Part shown: positions 48,059-59,765 of the stretch, one piece after another
Layout: each line of letters starts with the position of its first letter
Numbering within the stretch: position 1 is the stretch's first letter
Source of the DNA: Rallus limicola
Taxonomy: Eukaryota > Chordata > Aves > Gruiformes > Rallidae
Length of the DNA stretch: 64,000 nt
Assembly: GCA_022605955.1 (NCBI GenBank)
Contig: JAKCOZ010000003.1
Span: 43,736,761-43,800,760, forward strand
Direction: 5' to 3'
Program-made: the position numbers and the translations under genes
The notes under the pieces: model-generated
Told to the model about the DNA's origin: nothing
The model's input: the letters and a program-made list of their open reading frames with translations, nothing else
The model's database searches: none

Positions 48059-50179
48059 GTAAGACATTTCAAGCATCATACTTTTTCAGACAGATCACTC
48101 ATGTTCCTAACTCAGCACTTGGGGCCGTGTTGTATGTAGGCAAGGAGCGGGAAGGAGGAAGAATTTCTACCTAATGCACCACCTAGTTTAGATGCTCCTG
48201 ACTCAAAGACTGTGTTTGAAGACATGAAAGGTTGCAGGAACGTATCTGATGTGCATCTTTAAAGACATAAATCTGATGCAAACTTAAAGTCCTTTTTAAA
48301 AAGCTTGTATGTAGGACTGCTTTCCAGAACTGCTGATCACATGTAGCTGTCCCTAGTCTCCCTGGGAAAGATATATACTTAGCATCTGGCAACTGGACTA
48401 CTTTTGTTAATTTTCAGCTTCAGGTCCTGGACATTAGAGTTTTTCTCATTTTTCTCTACAAAGGAGGATCACAGAATGGTAAAGTTAAGAAAAATACAAG
48501 AAACCAAAAAGCCAAGCTATCACTGTGGGTTGGGTTTTTTAATATATATATATTCCAAGTCAATATTTTTTTTCAGACATAGTTACATTGTCAACCCTTA
48601 ATTTTCCAGAAAAAAACCAAAAATGTATTTGGTCAGTGAAATATACCCCACTATTCCTATTGTCAGGAAGTACTTAATTAAAGCAAGAGAACTGAGATTT
48701 CAAACAACCTATTGTTAGAATGAAAGGGCTTGGAATCCTGAAAGGGTGGAACACCACCAGCAGGAAGGCATCTCTTTTGTCTGTCAATTATTTTGTTCTA
48801 AACAGGATGACTCAGGGCATGAGCCACAATAAAATTTGACAATACAGAGGAGGATATTCTACTTCCCTGTTGGCTACTGGGCTAATCTTTCAGTGCATGG
48901 GAAAGGCCAGAGCTTTTATCCTGTGCCACTTGCCATTTTTATCTGCGTTGTCTGTGGAGGATGACTTAGCACTGTCTGTTAGTGTTTCAATGCTTTTAAA
49001 ATTCCTATACCACACACAAAACTAGCAATATTTGCCTCTTGCTGATTAACAAGACAGTCTGGCACAGCACTACATAGAACATAAACATCTATTTGCCATT
49101 CAAAAGTTGGTATTAAAAAAATCAGTGCCAAGGGGTCCAGGCAAACTTGCATGGAGATGTAGATTACAAAAGCTTTGTTAAAATAAAAGCTGGGGTTTTT
49201 TTAACAAAAGTTGTGCATGAGATTTTGGAATTGTGTGCCTGTGGTGCTCTTACTTACCCTGGTTAAATAGGGCTATGACCTGGCCCGTATAAATAGCTGT
49301 GGGTGTATTCTGATTGTTGCTAACACTATGAGCCATTAGCACGTAACAAGCTGCAGTTCTGAACAGTGTGAACATACAAACTGACAGGGAGAACCTAGGT
49401 CTTTCAAAGCCAAGGAGAAGGGAGAAGGCCCACTGCCAGTGAAGACAGGATTCCACCTCTGGTCTTCATCCACAGCTTAACTTATGTGTTACAAGTTGGG
49501 TGTTGTCAGCCAGGTAGAGCTTGTGGGATTATTTATATCTGCAGATACGACTCTTGAAGAAAATTCTCCATAGCACTCCGCACTCACCTTGCAGCAATGT
49601 AAGGTGGCCTCACAGAAGGTTTCTTCTGAGAACCATCCTTTCTGCTTGCAGCTGGAAGTAATGCATGAGTTCCCTTTACTGCTGCTTGTGGTCACTTTCC
49701 TTCCAGCCTTAGTCAGAGCTTTCAGTCTACTCCACTTATACTTGGCGTTTACTGCAAGACTAGTTTTCTCTTTTTATAATGAGACAAGTGACTGCATAAA
49801 GACTGTGCTGTCATGAGGGAAGATGGCAGGAGTGTGCAGTCAGCAGTAGGAAGGGAAAAAGATGGAAAGAGGAAGCAACATTATACTCAGTTGTTAACTA
49901 CCCTTTCTAGAAATTTCCTACTCTCCCCTAGCCTTGGTTACCTTAAATAATTCTGTGTTTTCAGCAGGCTTTGCTGCTTTAATGAGAAAAGGGCTTTTTC
50001 TTTCCAACTGGTAACCAATTTTTAATCCTTCCCAAAGCTTTCTCAGCTTCTGGATTCCAGTCTTTCTTAATAATTTCTAACAAGGTACTTAAAAAAAATC
50101 TATTTAGAAACCTTAAGTTCTTGATCATGAATGGTTTGCTTCATACCCCTGTAGCCTATGTAGCATGCCCTTACACCAC

Positions 50180-50187
50180 TGACGTCA
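50180..50187. promoter_or_regulatory. Perfect CRE, TGACGTCA
   Basis: A full palindromic cAMP-response element lies in a CpG-poor region, so its central CpG has escaped decay. It is not near a recognised promoter. One exact 8-mer in 64 kb is expected about once by chance, fewer allowing for CpG depletion. Confidence 0.3.
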
Positions 50188-51397
50188 GGGGACTTCTCTG
50201 TTTTTATACTGGTTGGGAACCTAGCATCTCTACTAGTGTTCCTAAGAAATTTACCTTTACAAATTTGTCATTTATAAAGGCAATGCTATTTCAGCCCACA
50301 TTGTACTGTTCACCTCACAACGCTATGTAATTATACCTCTAAAGATTTACTTTAGAATATTTCCCTCTAGCTGTTTTTCTCAGAAGAGGAGTATAACATG
50401 GACAACTCTCCAGCCCAGCAGCTGTTCTGAATGATAAATATCATCGTTTTTATCACCAGAACAGCTGTTTTGTACCTTAGGAGCTCCCAGGCAAGCATCA
50501 CCCAGTCCTGGAAACGCTCACCAATTCCCACAGTTTCTGTATCACATTTCTTTTTGATGCCTCTACCTATGACAATACTCAGTCAACAGACAGGATTGTA
50601 ATATCAAGGTGTCTTTTCCCTTGTTGTGAAGACAACCACAAAATCCTCAATTTGCGGCTGCCTGTTAATGTTCTCCCTTGACAAAAAAAAACATATACTT
50701 TGAATTATATTTATTTTTCCTTAGAGGAAACAATAAGGAAATAACAAAGAGACAAGAGTCCTTCTCTGTGGTTTCACGCTATGAGGCCAGTGCCAAGGAG
50801 AGGGGAAACTACAGGCCTGCCCATGGACACATAACGAATGTTAAAAGTTCAGATTATCATTTAATGTAGCTTATAGTCAGCCAGCCTCCATTGATTCCCT
50901 CTTAGAATCAGAGCCTTATTATGCAAGGTACTGCCAAACAATTAATCAAGAAGAGAAGCAGATGCTTACATGGAGCTTATTCATATCTCGAGAGCTTATG
51001 TAATTTCTGGCATCTCGTGCTTCCAGCGGGACTATAAACAATGTTAAACATTTACATCTTCAAAGTTTTAATTGCTCTCCATAGGAATTCCAGTGAAATA
51101 TGCACTATACCTATTATTATCCATGTTTACGAGGTGCAGGAGACAGGAATGGTGAGTTGTATAAACACTGATGAGAAGTTCCTGGCACCTACTTGTAAAA
51201 GAGGCCACTAGATCTTCTCTCAGCATACACCGTCTCCCAGCTCCATCATCTGTTCCACCTGAACTAGGAAATTAATGAAGGATGTAATCACATTTGGAGA
51301 GTGCAAATTCACATATGAGCCACTTAAAAATTACCTGGAATCTCATTTCAACCAGATACATTTGAGATGCCCTTCCCTTTCTGTACATTCTTGCCTG

Positions 51398-51907
51398 CTA
51401 TCTTTGACGACATATCTGCTGCATGGGCATAATGACAACTTTGGTCAGGAGCCTGCCTGCAGACTGACTCCAGCATGTCTGTTGTGTTTGGGGATACCTC
51501 ATAAACCCACAGAAACCAAGGACTCCAAGAACTTTACGTCTAGAAGCAGTAGCACAGTTGTGACCCAAGAGCTTGCAGATGGGGAAAAGATGAGTGAGTT
51601 TTAACAGCACTCGAGTCCCCAGCACACTGCTGAATTTACCAGGACAGATCAAGGTGTGGATGTGCTGCCCTGCAAAGGCCTGGGCTGAAGCTGGAAGGAT
51701 GCACAAATGCAAAGCATGACACTGTGTTGTAGAAATCCCTGTTGGCCCATCATTTGTCTGTGTATCCTGGTAGCGTCCCCTGGGAAACCAGCTTTCAGCA
51801 GTCGCACTACAGATGTGTGTGAGTTTGTTAATAACTTCTGCACCCATAGTCCAATTGCAGTTGAATTTGACAGAGACGGGAATCACAAAGATACACAATT
51901 CCTTCAT
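51398..51907 (-). CDS. 169-codon open frame, unidentified, doubtful
   Basis: This is the longest open frame in the window outside CpG islands and repeats. Its protein is rich in C, H, T, L and I with no signal peptide pattern, repeat or motif I recognise. A second open frame overlaps it on the plus strand (51275-51604). No promoter or splice structure was identified around it. A single-exon gene, a fragment of an older element, or chance are all possible, and chance is the most likely. Confidence 0.12.
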   Translation of the reverse strand: MKELCIFVIPVSVKFNCNWTMGAEVINKLTHICSATAESWFPRGRYQDTQTNDGPTGISTTQCHALHLCILPASAQAFAGQHIHTLICPGKFSSVLGTRVLLKLTHLFPICKLLGHNCATASRRKVLGVLGFCGFMRYPQTQQTCWSQSAGRLLTKVVIMPMQQICRQR

Positions 51908-52592
51908 GTGTTAAAAAATTAGGTGAAAGGGTGGTGGGGTGCCTCTATCAGCATGCTAATTCTGGAAAGGCTCCACTAAACCTGGATTAACAGCAGAGGA
52001 CTCACATGGGTCAGAGATGCTACCTGTTCCCCAACAAATGGAAAGGTCTAATGAGAACTCTACCTAACTGGCCAGCAAAACTCACTCTGTGGTCAGTTTA
52101 CTGGGGTCCAGTAAGAAGTGTGCTGACAAAAACATCTTTGATGTAACTGTTAAAATACCGAGATGCACACCCAAACAGATCGGGATCCATGAATTCTGCT
52201 ACTTCTGGAACTAGTTCTTATCATTCTAGAAATAGGATCTAAAGGGGGCAGCATCACATGCTCAGATTTTTATGTCTATTCTCAAAACCACCTCAATTCA
52301 CTGTATATAAGGCACAAGCAGTTAACCCATGACTGGTCACCTTTCTAGTCACATGAATAAAAAGACAAACATCTTGGAAGGAAAAGTCACTGGAATGCCC
52401 TGTGTTTCAGCAGTTTTCAATCTTTTGTTTTCTGTATACACCTCTGTGTGTTTTAAAAGTGAGATTTACATGAGAATAACAAGGGCTGTGTTGTGCCCTT
52501 TGCATGGAGTCCTGGAAATGAAAGAACAAAGAAAAAAATGTTATCTAAACAACATAATTTGACTCCAGAGTATCTGATGAACATTTCAGAAA

Positions 52593-53192
52593 AATAGAAT
52601 CATAGAATGGTCTGGGTTGGAAGGGACCCCAGGGATCATAGAGATCCAACCCCCCTGCCACAGGCAGGGCCACCAACCTCCAGGCCTGGAGCTACACAAG
52701 GTTGCCCAGGGCCACATCCAACCTGGCCTTGAACACCTCCAGGGATGGGGCATCCACCACCATTCTGGGCAGCCTGTTCCAGCACCTCACCACTCTCTCT
52801 GTAAAGAACTTCCCCCTTATATCTAACCTAAACCTTCCTTCCTTCAGCTTTAATCCATTCCTGCCATTGTTTACCCTTTGAAAAAGTTGATTCCCCTCCT
52901 GTTTGTATGCTCCCTTCAGGTACTGGAAGGCTGCAACCTCTACCTGGACACAGACCCATTGACCACCACCCTTTGTCTATGTTCTGTCAACCAGTTTCTT
53001 ATCCACTGTATGGTCCAGCCATCAAATCCACATCTCTCCAATTTAGAGATAAGGATGTGGTGGGCACTGTGTCAAAGGCCTTGCACAAGTGTAGCAAGCA
53101 GATGACATTGGTTGCCTTCCCTTTATCTACTGATGCTGTAACTCCATCATAGAAGGTCACCAGATTGGTAAGGCACGACCTTCCCTTGGCTT
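52593..53192 (-). mobile_element. CR1 LINE fragment with internal deletion, minus strand
   Basis: It opens with ATAGAATCATAGAATGG and GGTTGGAAGGGACC, a complete inverted 3' end, and continues through the 3' untranslated region. Near 52.95 kb it jumps to the reverse-transcriptase region, so most of the ORF2 C-terminal part is missing. On the minus strand the far part reads [10 protein letters not shown] and RVVVNGSVS, conserved CR1 ORF2 words. It ends abruptly where an LTR begins. Confidence 0.93.
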
Positions 53193-53489
53193 GAGAATAC
53201 TGTTGATAACATACTGGCTTTTTTTTAGTTGTTAGTTTTAGTGCCTAGACTGAGCCAAGGACTTTTCAGCTTCTCACATCCTGCCAAGTGCACAAGGAGC
53301 TGGGAGAGCACAGCAAGGACAGCCAGACCAGGCTGGCCAAAGGGACATTCCCTACCATAATACCATTATCATATAAAGTCATGCTTTGTATATAACAGGT
53401 GAACCTAGCAGGGATGTAGGTTCACTGCTTGGAAACACACTGGAATTCAGGTTGGCTTCTTCTTTGTTCTGCATATGGTGAGCAACTGA

Positions 53490-53546
53490 AATTGTGCATC
53501 TCTATTATTATTATTGTTGTTAGTTTTGTTGTTGTTGTTGTTGTTA
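53490..53546. repeat. ATT/GTT trinucleotide repeat
   Basis: TATTATTATTATTG leads into GTTAGTTTTG and a pure GTT run. It lies in a part of the LTR family that is naturally TTA-rich. Confidence 0.85.
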
Positions 53547-53567
53547 TCTTCCTTTGTAATCCTATTT

Positions 53568-53774
53568 GGACTAGAGCTTTTTTCGCAGAGAAGGTGGTTA
53601 GACATTGGAACAGGCTGCCCAGGGAAGTGGTGGAGTCTCCATCCCTGGAGGTTTTTATAAGACAGTTAGATGTGGTGCTTAGGCACCTGGTTTAGTGGTT
53701 GTTGGCAGGTTAAGGTGATGGTTGGACTTGATGATCTAAAGGGTCCTTTCCATCCAAGACAATTCTATGGTTCT
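53568..53774 (+). mobile_element. CR1 3' fragment nested in an LTR
   Basis: About 207 bp: GCAGAGAAGGTGGTTAGAC, GGCTGCCCAGGGAAGTGGTG, TTGGACTTGATGATCT, then an end of AATTCTATGGTTCTATT. LTR sequence continues directly on both sides, so this CR1 inserted after the LTR was in place. It is 5'-truncated with an intact 3' octamer end. Confidence 0.92.
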
Positions 53775-53903
53775 ATTAAACTGTCTTTATCTCAACACAT
53801 GAGGGGTTTTATTTCTATTCTTCTCCCCATCCCCTTTGGCAGGGGAAAAGCTGAGTGAGTGGCTGTGGGGTGCTCAGTTACTCACTGAGGTTAAACCATG
53901 ACA

Positions 53904-56900
53904 GGTTCCTGTCAGGACTGTACTGGCTGTCAACTACTTCCAGAAGTTTTCTAAAAGAAAATGTAGTTAGCTTCTAAAAGAGTGTAGTGTCTCCATTCAG
54001 GCAGTCAACATGCAAGTCTCTGTTAGGGATTTTCTGATTTGTTAGCACTTTGATACCCTACAAATGCAAGCCCCAACAATATATTTCACTCTCCCTATGA
54101 AGATGATCTTAATTTAATTTTTCATTTAGTGAGGGACTCGGGGTGTCTTTTTGATCTGCTTTCCCCTATCTGAATCCCTAACTGGAGAGAAATGTAGAAA
54201 GAGAGTCTCTGAATTCTCAGTCTGATAAGCCAATGTTTAGTGAATTAGATTTTTAAAATAAAACTATTTCTAATGCAATATTGAAAATACTTAAATACAG
54301 ATAAACAAATATTTTTCAAACTTTCTCTGTCTTGGGAAGAAACCCAAACCTCTGTATTTCTCTGCCCAGTTTGTGAGAGGAACCTTTGGATGGCTCTTTC
54401 CCTGTCTCTGTGGCTCCTCATCTGAAGCAGCCAGAAAGTAGGAACCCTACTTGCCTACATCTTTGCAATGGTCCATAGACACAACACAAAGCCAGTAAGG
54501 TGACGGTACCACCATCTCATAAGTCTTTCTGGAGGATATTCTCCTTTTGAGGAAGATGTTTCCCCCAACCTCAATCCCTGTCTAGAGTGCTGTGGATAAA
54601 TGGTACAACCCAGTTTTCCAATTAGTATGAGACAAATAATGAGAAAAAGTAGTTTGCATTTGCACATCAACACATGCTGAACATTTTAATCCATTTATTT
54701 CAGTAAGGTTTTTGCCATCCTGCAGCTCTGCAGCACAGTATGAGAGAAGAAAATATTCAGGATAATGCAGGCCTTAACATATTTTAAGTCTAATTTCCCA
54801 AGAAAACCCGGCTAATACTAAAGCACTGACTATCCATCTCCTTGTTTCTGCTGGAATGAAACTCCTAGCATCACCTGATTGACTTGTGGTCTAAGTCCCT
54901 ATAGATAAAGACCATGGTGCCACCTGCCCATAAGACGTTCACACTGCTTTCCCAAAAAGCACTTATTGAGTGCTTACACATCCACAGTGACCAGGACGAG
55001 GCTAGGAATTCATTTGGTGTGCAGATCTTGACTCTGATAAGTTGAAAATAGCTTGTGATGGGCCAGCTTCTTGTTCTGGAGGTCTAGAGCATCACTGAAG
55101 GTTGTGGAATAGGCATGCAAAGCAGCAGCAGTGAAGATCAAGGGTGAAGGCCTGGGTAGCTGGCCCTCAGAATTACTACCTCAGAAACAGGAATCTGCAG
55201 TGTCAGCAAACAAACTTGCTTGCCTCTTGTTGCACCTGAAGAAGACCAAAAGGGAGGTTGCAACAAGAAGACGACCAAAAGGGGTGTTGCAAACAAGGAG
55301 TGATATCGAGCAACATTCCTGCCTCCCTCTGGTGCAGAGTCAGCTCCTCTTCTTTAGGAGAACTGTGGTATCTACCTGTAAGATTTTTACATTGCTTTGG
55401 CATTTCACAAATCAAGTGCCAAGCAGGCGGATCTTTCCAGTCACTTATTTTTGCTAGTTTGTAGGTGAGCTTTCCACAAGCCAGTAATGTGTCAGGCAGG
55501 GTGCAGTCACGAGGAAGCTGGAGGAGAGGGGGAGAGCTTTCTCAGAAAGCTGACTTGTGTACTTTTTAGATTTGGACTGAGCTGGGGGGAGGGAGGCTTT
55601 ATTCTGCACAGTGATGCTGACTCTGCCAAACTCAAAATGCCTTGTGATAACTGGGCCAAAGTGCGGCCATGGAAGATCCCAGGCATAATCTCCTCCACAA
55701 CCTCTTTAAGTTTTTAATTTCCCAATGGAGGTATAAGAGGTATTGTCCTATGCACATCTAAGCAGCATAAAAATATAAAAATGTCCTGAACAGCCTTATA
55801 TAGGTACTCAATAAGGCATGCTCTCTATTCTCTCAGTAACCTAAAAGAGTGAAAAAAAATCAGCTATGAACTGCCAGCCATGAGTTGCCCAACTTTGTTT
55901 TACTGGAGCATCAGTGACAGCCTGAAAATTAGGAGAACTAGTGAGGAAAAGTTTACCTGTGTAGGAGACCAGACAGCTTTCAAGGCTTTGCACTCATTCT
56001 AATGCTACAGTTCAGACACTTTTTTTACCTTTTAAATTTACTGCCTTTTGGTAATTTTAGAGTCACTGGGTTCTTCCTTGAATTCCTACCTGGGATTTAT
56101 ATAGGGTGATAGCTGTGTTCGCAGAACAGCTTAACTGCGGAGAGAATTTTTATTCCAAGCCAGGACTAGTGTTAACCTGCTGAGATAAGTTTGATTTAGT
56201 AGTTCTATTACTTTAATCCTAGTATTATCAGAAGTAGTCTAGCTTCGAATAAATGTTTTCTTGATTTCATAGTTAATGATTTGCATCAAGTTGGGCCTAA
56301 GCTTTCTTCTCTAATGTAAGCAACATGAGTCGAGGCATTACAGGCACTTGTAGAGGACATCAGTGACTTCATGTAAAATCTTCAGCAGCAGCTTTAATTA
56401 ATCTCTAGATCTTACTCTGTCTTTTAGAAGATGCTAACTGTGTCATTAATGCCTATAATTAAGGGTGAATGTAACTCCAAAGAAATGATTTAGGTCTAAA
56501 AATAACAACTGGCTGTGCAGTGAGATAACATACACTTCAGCTCCCTGTGATTACACCATCAGCAAATGGTGGGGGAAAAAGGCATTCTGCCTGGACAAAT
56601 GCAAAGCTTCAAAGGCAGTAAGAGCCTGTCAACCTGCTAATCTCAAGTGGTACCAGAATTGGAACTGTCAGGAAGCACTAAATACTTCCCCATGAAATGT
56701 TTTTCCACAGTAGACACAGTATCATTACAAACACAGAATAACCCACATGAAAAAACCCAAACAAAAAACCCAACCCAGCACAGCGCTAATTATTTAGTAC
56801 AACACAAGATGAATTCCATACCTGCCACCTCTCTCATCTTTTATTTTTCTTAGTGATTACATTCCACTGTGCAGTGAGCACAACAGGAAGATAACCTCTT

Positions 56901-56936
56901 CAAGTGTGATGACATCTTTCAGTCAGCATCACTTAA
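53904..56936. other. Single-copy stretch, no gene recognised
   Basis: It contains a diverged 29/30-bp tandem duplication at 55238-55296. A 108-codon plus-strand open frame (55131-55457) spans that duplication and has no recognisable domain. Confidence 0.5.
55238..55296. repeat. 29/30-bp diverged tandem duplication
   Basis: Two adjacent units share GAAG, GACCAAAAGGG, GTTGCAA and CAA, with a few substitutions and one inserted base. Confidence 0.8.
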
Positions 56937-57020
56937 TCATAGAATAAGAGAGTAATTCGAGTTGGAAGGGACCTTGAGAATTCTTTAGTCCAATCTCCTG
57001 CTCAAAGTAGGGTCAACCAA
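56937..57020 (-). mobile_element. Short CR1 3' end, minus strand
   Basis: AATCATAGAATAAGAGAG, then GAGTTGGAAGGGACCTTGAG, then CCAATCTCCTGCTCAAAG. Only the terminal 80-odd bases remain. Confidence 0.85.
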
Positions 57021-59513
57021 GAAAATGAAACAGAATACATGACAATGGCTGTAGAAGCTGGTCTAAGTCAATCTTGAGTTAATTTGCCTTTTGAGGTTAA
57101 GAGACCAGAATAAATATTTTGCTGGAGTAATAAGTAATAATTAGGCAGAGAGCTTTCTTTAAGTGTAACAGTAGCATGCAGCAAGCAAAAGCTGTTCCAG
57201 TTGTGTAGCAGGGGATTACCTGTGGCCGGCATTAGGCAGGGGAAATGGAAGTACTCCCCTTCACTCAATGAAGAGCAACAGAGTTTGCAGGGTTGCATGG
57301 TGTGGCCTATGAAAGGTCATGAGGTGGCCAAGTAAACCAGGAAGCAGTGAAATCTGCTGAGCTTTGTTTACTGAGGTGATAAATTACAGAAAAGGGGCAA
57401 AGAAGTTTCGTGCCATTCCTGCCTCAGAATAAGTGAGTAAGAAAAGTTCAGTGAAGAAAGTCACACTGCAGTGAGTTATCCCAGAGCCTGGTCTGTAGAA
57501 TATGTGTTTTTCCACCCAACGGAAAAGTTAAATTCAAGGCTTCTAAAATTTTATTCTCTCCTAAGCTTTTCCCACAGAATTACTCTACCAAAAGTATAGG
57601 TATAGGACAGGGTGACATGGAAAATGAAAGTAAAGGGTAAGGAAGGTACCTTCTAAAGCAACAAACTTGTATAATAACTACTGATAAAGACAGGTGGGTG
57701 AGTCATATTGATGCTTTTGTAGATGCCAGAGTTTCATCATTATCTTCTCTCCCACATCTGTCATGCTCCACCCCCACAAAAATTAGTAATGAAACCATGA
57801 AGGTCTGAAAAAGCTATTCATGTGTACACTAACTAAACATCTGAGCCAAAGGTCAAGTTAGTTGACATCAACTTTGGTAATCTGTTACTTCCCATTAGGT
57901 TGGATTTAGTTTTGTTTAGCCCCAAGGAACACCCATCATATATTTTTTGTATTGGGATAGGCCCAAGAAGAGGACAGAAACCATGCCAGAATGTCTGTCT
58001 CTGTGATTACTCTTACCATAAACAAAAAATGTTTCAGAGTAGAGAGCAAGAGAAATACGGTGTACAGCTTTACCAGCTGCATCTGCTTGCAATCAGGGCT
58101 CTTTAATTTCTTTCAAAACAACTTTTATACCAGTGAACCTTTATACATGTGAACCTAAATTAAAAAAGGTTTGGGGCAAGACCAAAGAAACTGTGCCTCT
58201 GACCTTACGAAACTGTCCTGTGGCCCCTATGTTGACAGCACATGTTTTATAACCACCAGAGGATCACTGTTTCACGTGACAGGATGAACAGCCAGATAAT
58301 CCTGTAAGGCAGAACACCTTCCATCTCACTTGGAAGGCATATTCTAAGTGCAGATAACAGCTATTTATCCTACAATGTTCTCCTTTTCATTTGGCAGCAA
58401 AAGCTCTGTGAGAGTTGAGTAATCCAAGCCTTGTGCAGCCTCTGGTGAACTCTGGTAACCCTTCTGCCTGCCGCTACTCACTTGCCATGGGCTATACAGG
58501 CAGGTTCAAAAATTCTCTCGTGGGCTGGCACTGCTCAGAGCCACAATTTTGCAAACAGTTGTTGATCTGGGTGTCTTCCATTGCACTAGAATAACCCCAG
58601 CACTGAGACAAAAACACCCATTGATAAATGCCCTCCCAGAGAGGCCACATGCAAAACAATAGCATATGTTCTGCATTTAATTATTATTTTGCAAACATGC
58701 ATTGGTAGTAAACACATGAGCTAAGCAACAACTGTACATGCAAGCATAGGCAACGCAGGAATCCTGCTAAAGAAAGAGCACCTACTGAAAATTGTACCTG
58801 TTAACTTGGTGCTTCCTTGCAGTTAACCCTAACAGCTTCCAGGGGACAATGGGACATGTTAAACCAGCGATTTCTATTTTTGCTAACTGCCATTATTCAA
58901 ATAAAACCTACAAGAAGTACTCTATGTATCTTCCTTGGTCAAATGTGCAGTCTGGGCACAGTAAGAGGTAAGAGGCACTTAGCAGTGTAACTCAGATTCA
59001 ACTCCAGTGCCTCTAGCAGTTAAGCAATATACCACTGGTACAACCACAGCAAGAAATGGTCCAGCTAGAAGTACTGTGAAGGTTCATCAGCCAATACACC
59101 AAGTAGCTGAAAGGCTTGTACTAATGTGACCTTTGTAAAAAAAAAAAAAAAAAGCTGTATTATATATGCATCTATATACATATCTGTCTGCATATTTAAC
59201 CATGCTTTAGAGCACAGAAATAACACAAAAAATGTTAAAGACAGCCTAAAAGTAATTCATTAACCATGTATTTTCCACTGGCATCATTCATGGGCCTGAA
59301 AAGTACAGTTAATATGACCATGGATTCACAAGCCACAAAATGTTCTCTCGATTTCCTGATCTACTGGTATAGTTTTTTCCTGGATCCTGATACAGGATAC
59401 AGAACACAAATATTCCTGTGACCTAAAAAGGTCCATCAAGTTCTCAGGATTCATGATAGCCAGTTCTGAATATTCCAGGAAAAGTTCTCATTTGCATTCC
59501 ATGCATGAAGTTC
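57021..59513. other. Single-copy stretch, no feature recognised
   Basis: AT-rich, with a 17-base A run at 59137-59153 followed by a TATA-rich patch. No exon or repeat family was recognised. Confidence 0.5.
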
Positions 59514-59765
59514 ATGGGATCATGGGATGGAAGGGACCATGGGAAGTCCCTAGTTCAGACTCCCCAAAGCTGGGTCAGCTGTGAGATCAGACCAGGGTGC
59601 TCAGTCCCTTGTCCAATCACATTCTGAAAACCTTGTAGGATGGAGATACCACAACCTCTCTGAGCAACCTGTTCTACTGCCTAGCTGTCCTCATGGTAGC
59701 ACAGTTTATTCTTACATCAATCTGGACCTCTCTTCTTTCTTGTTTGTTTCCTTGCCCTCCTGATA
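59514..59765 (-). mobile_element. Diverged CR1 3' fragment, minus strand
   Basis: GATCATGGGATGGAAGGGACC, then CAACCTCTCTGAGCAACCTGTTC and TTCTTACATCAATCTGGACC follow the order of the CR1 3' region, with many substitutions. It is probably one of the older copies here. Confidence 0.8.

Larger units (their letters stand above)
48059..52592. other. Single-copy stretch, no gene recognised
   Basis: It contains a perfect CRE (50180-50187), a TATAAATAG word near 49.29 kb on the plus strand, and two good minus-strand splice donors (49258, 49588). A 169-codon minus-strand open frame is listed separately. A very degraded CR1 end may lie at 48468-48510. Confidence 0.5.
53193..53903 (+). mobile_element. 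ERVK-like LTR, 5'-truncated, interrupted by CR1
   Basis: It starts inside the LTR at GAGAATACTGTTGATAAC and includes AAGGACTTTTCAGCTTCTC and a CATATAAAG TATA-like word (about 53370). TTA/GTT-repeat-rich sequence follows. After a CR1 interruption (53568-53774) the LTR resumes with ACTGTCTTTATCTCAAC and ends GGTTAAACCATGACA. The ending and the body match the complete minus-strand LTR at 10726-11361, so both belong to one family. The first part of U3 is missing at the CR1 junction. Confidence 0.85.

Noticed and set aside
48468..48510. ATCACAGAATGGTAAAGTT, a possible inverted CR1 end
   Set aside because: About 20 bases resemble CR1 and the match collapses afterwards.
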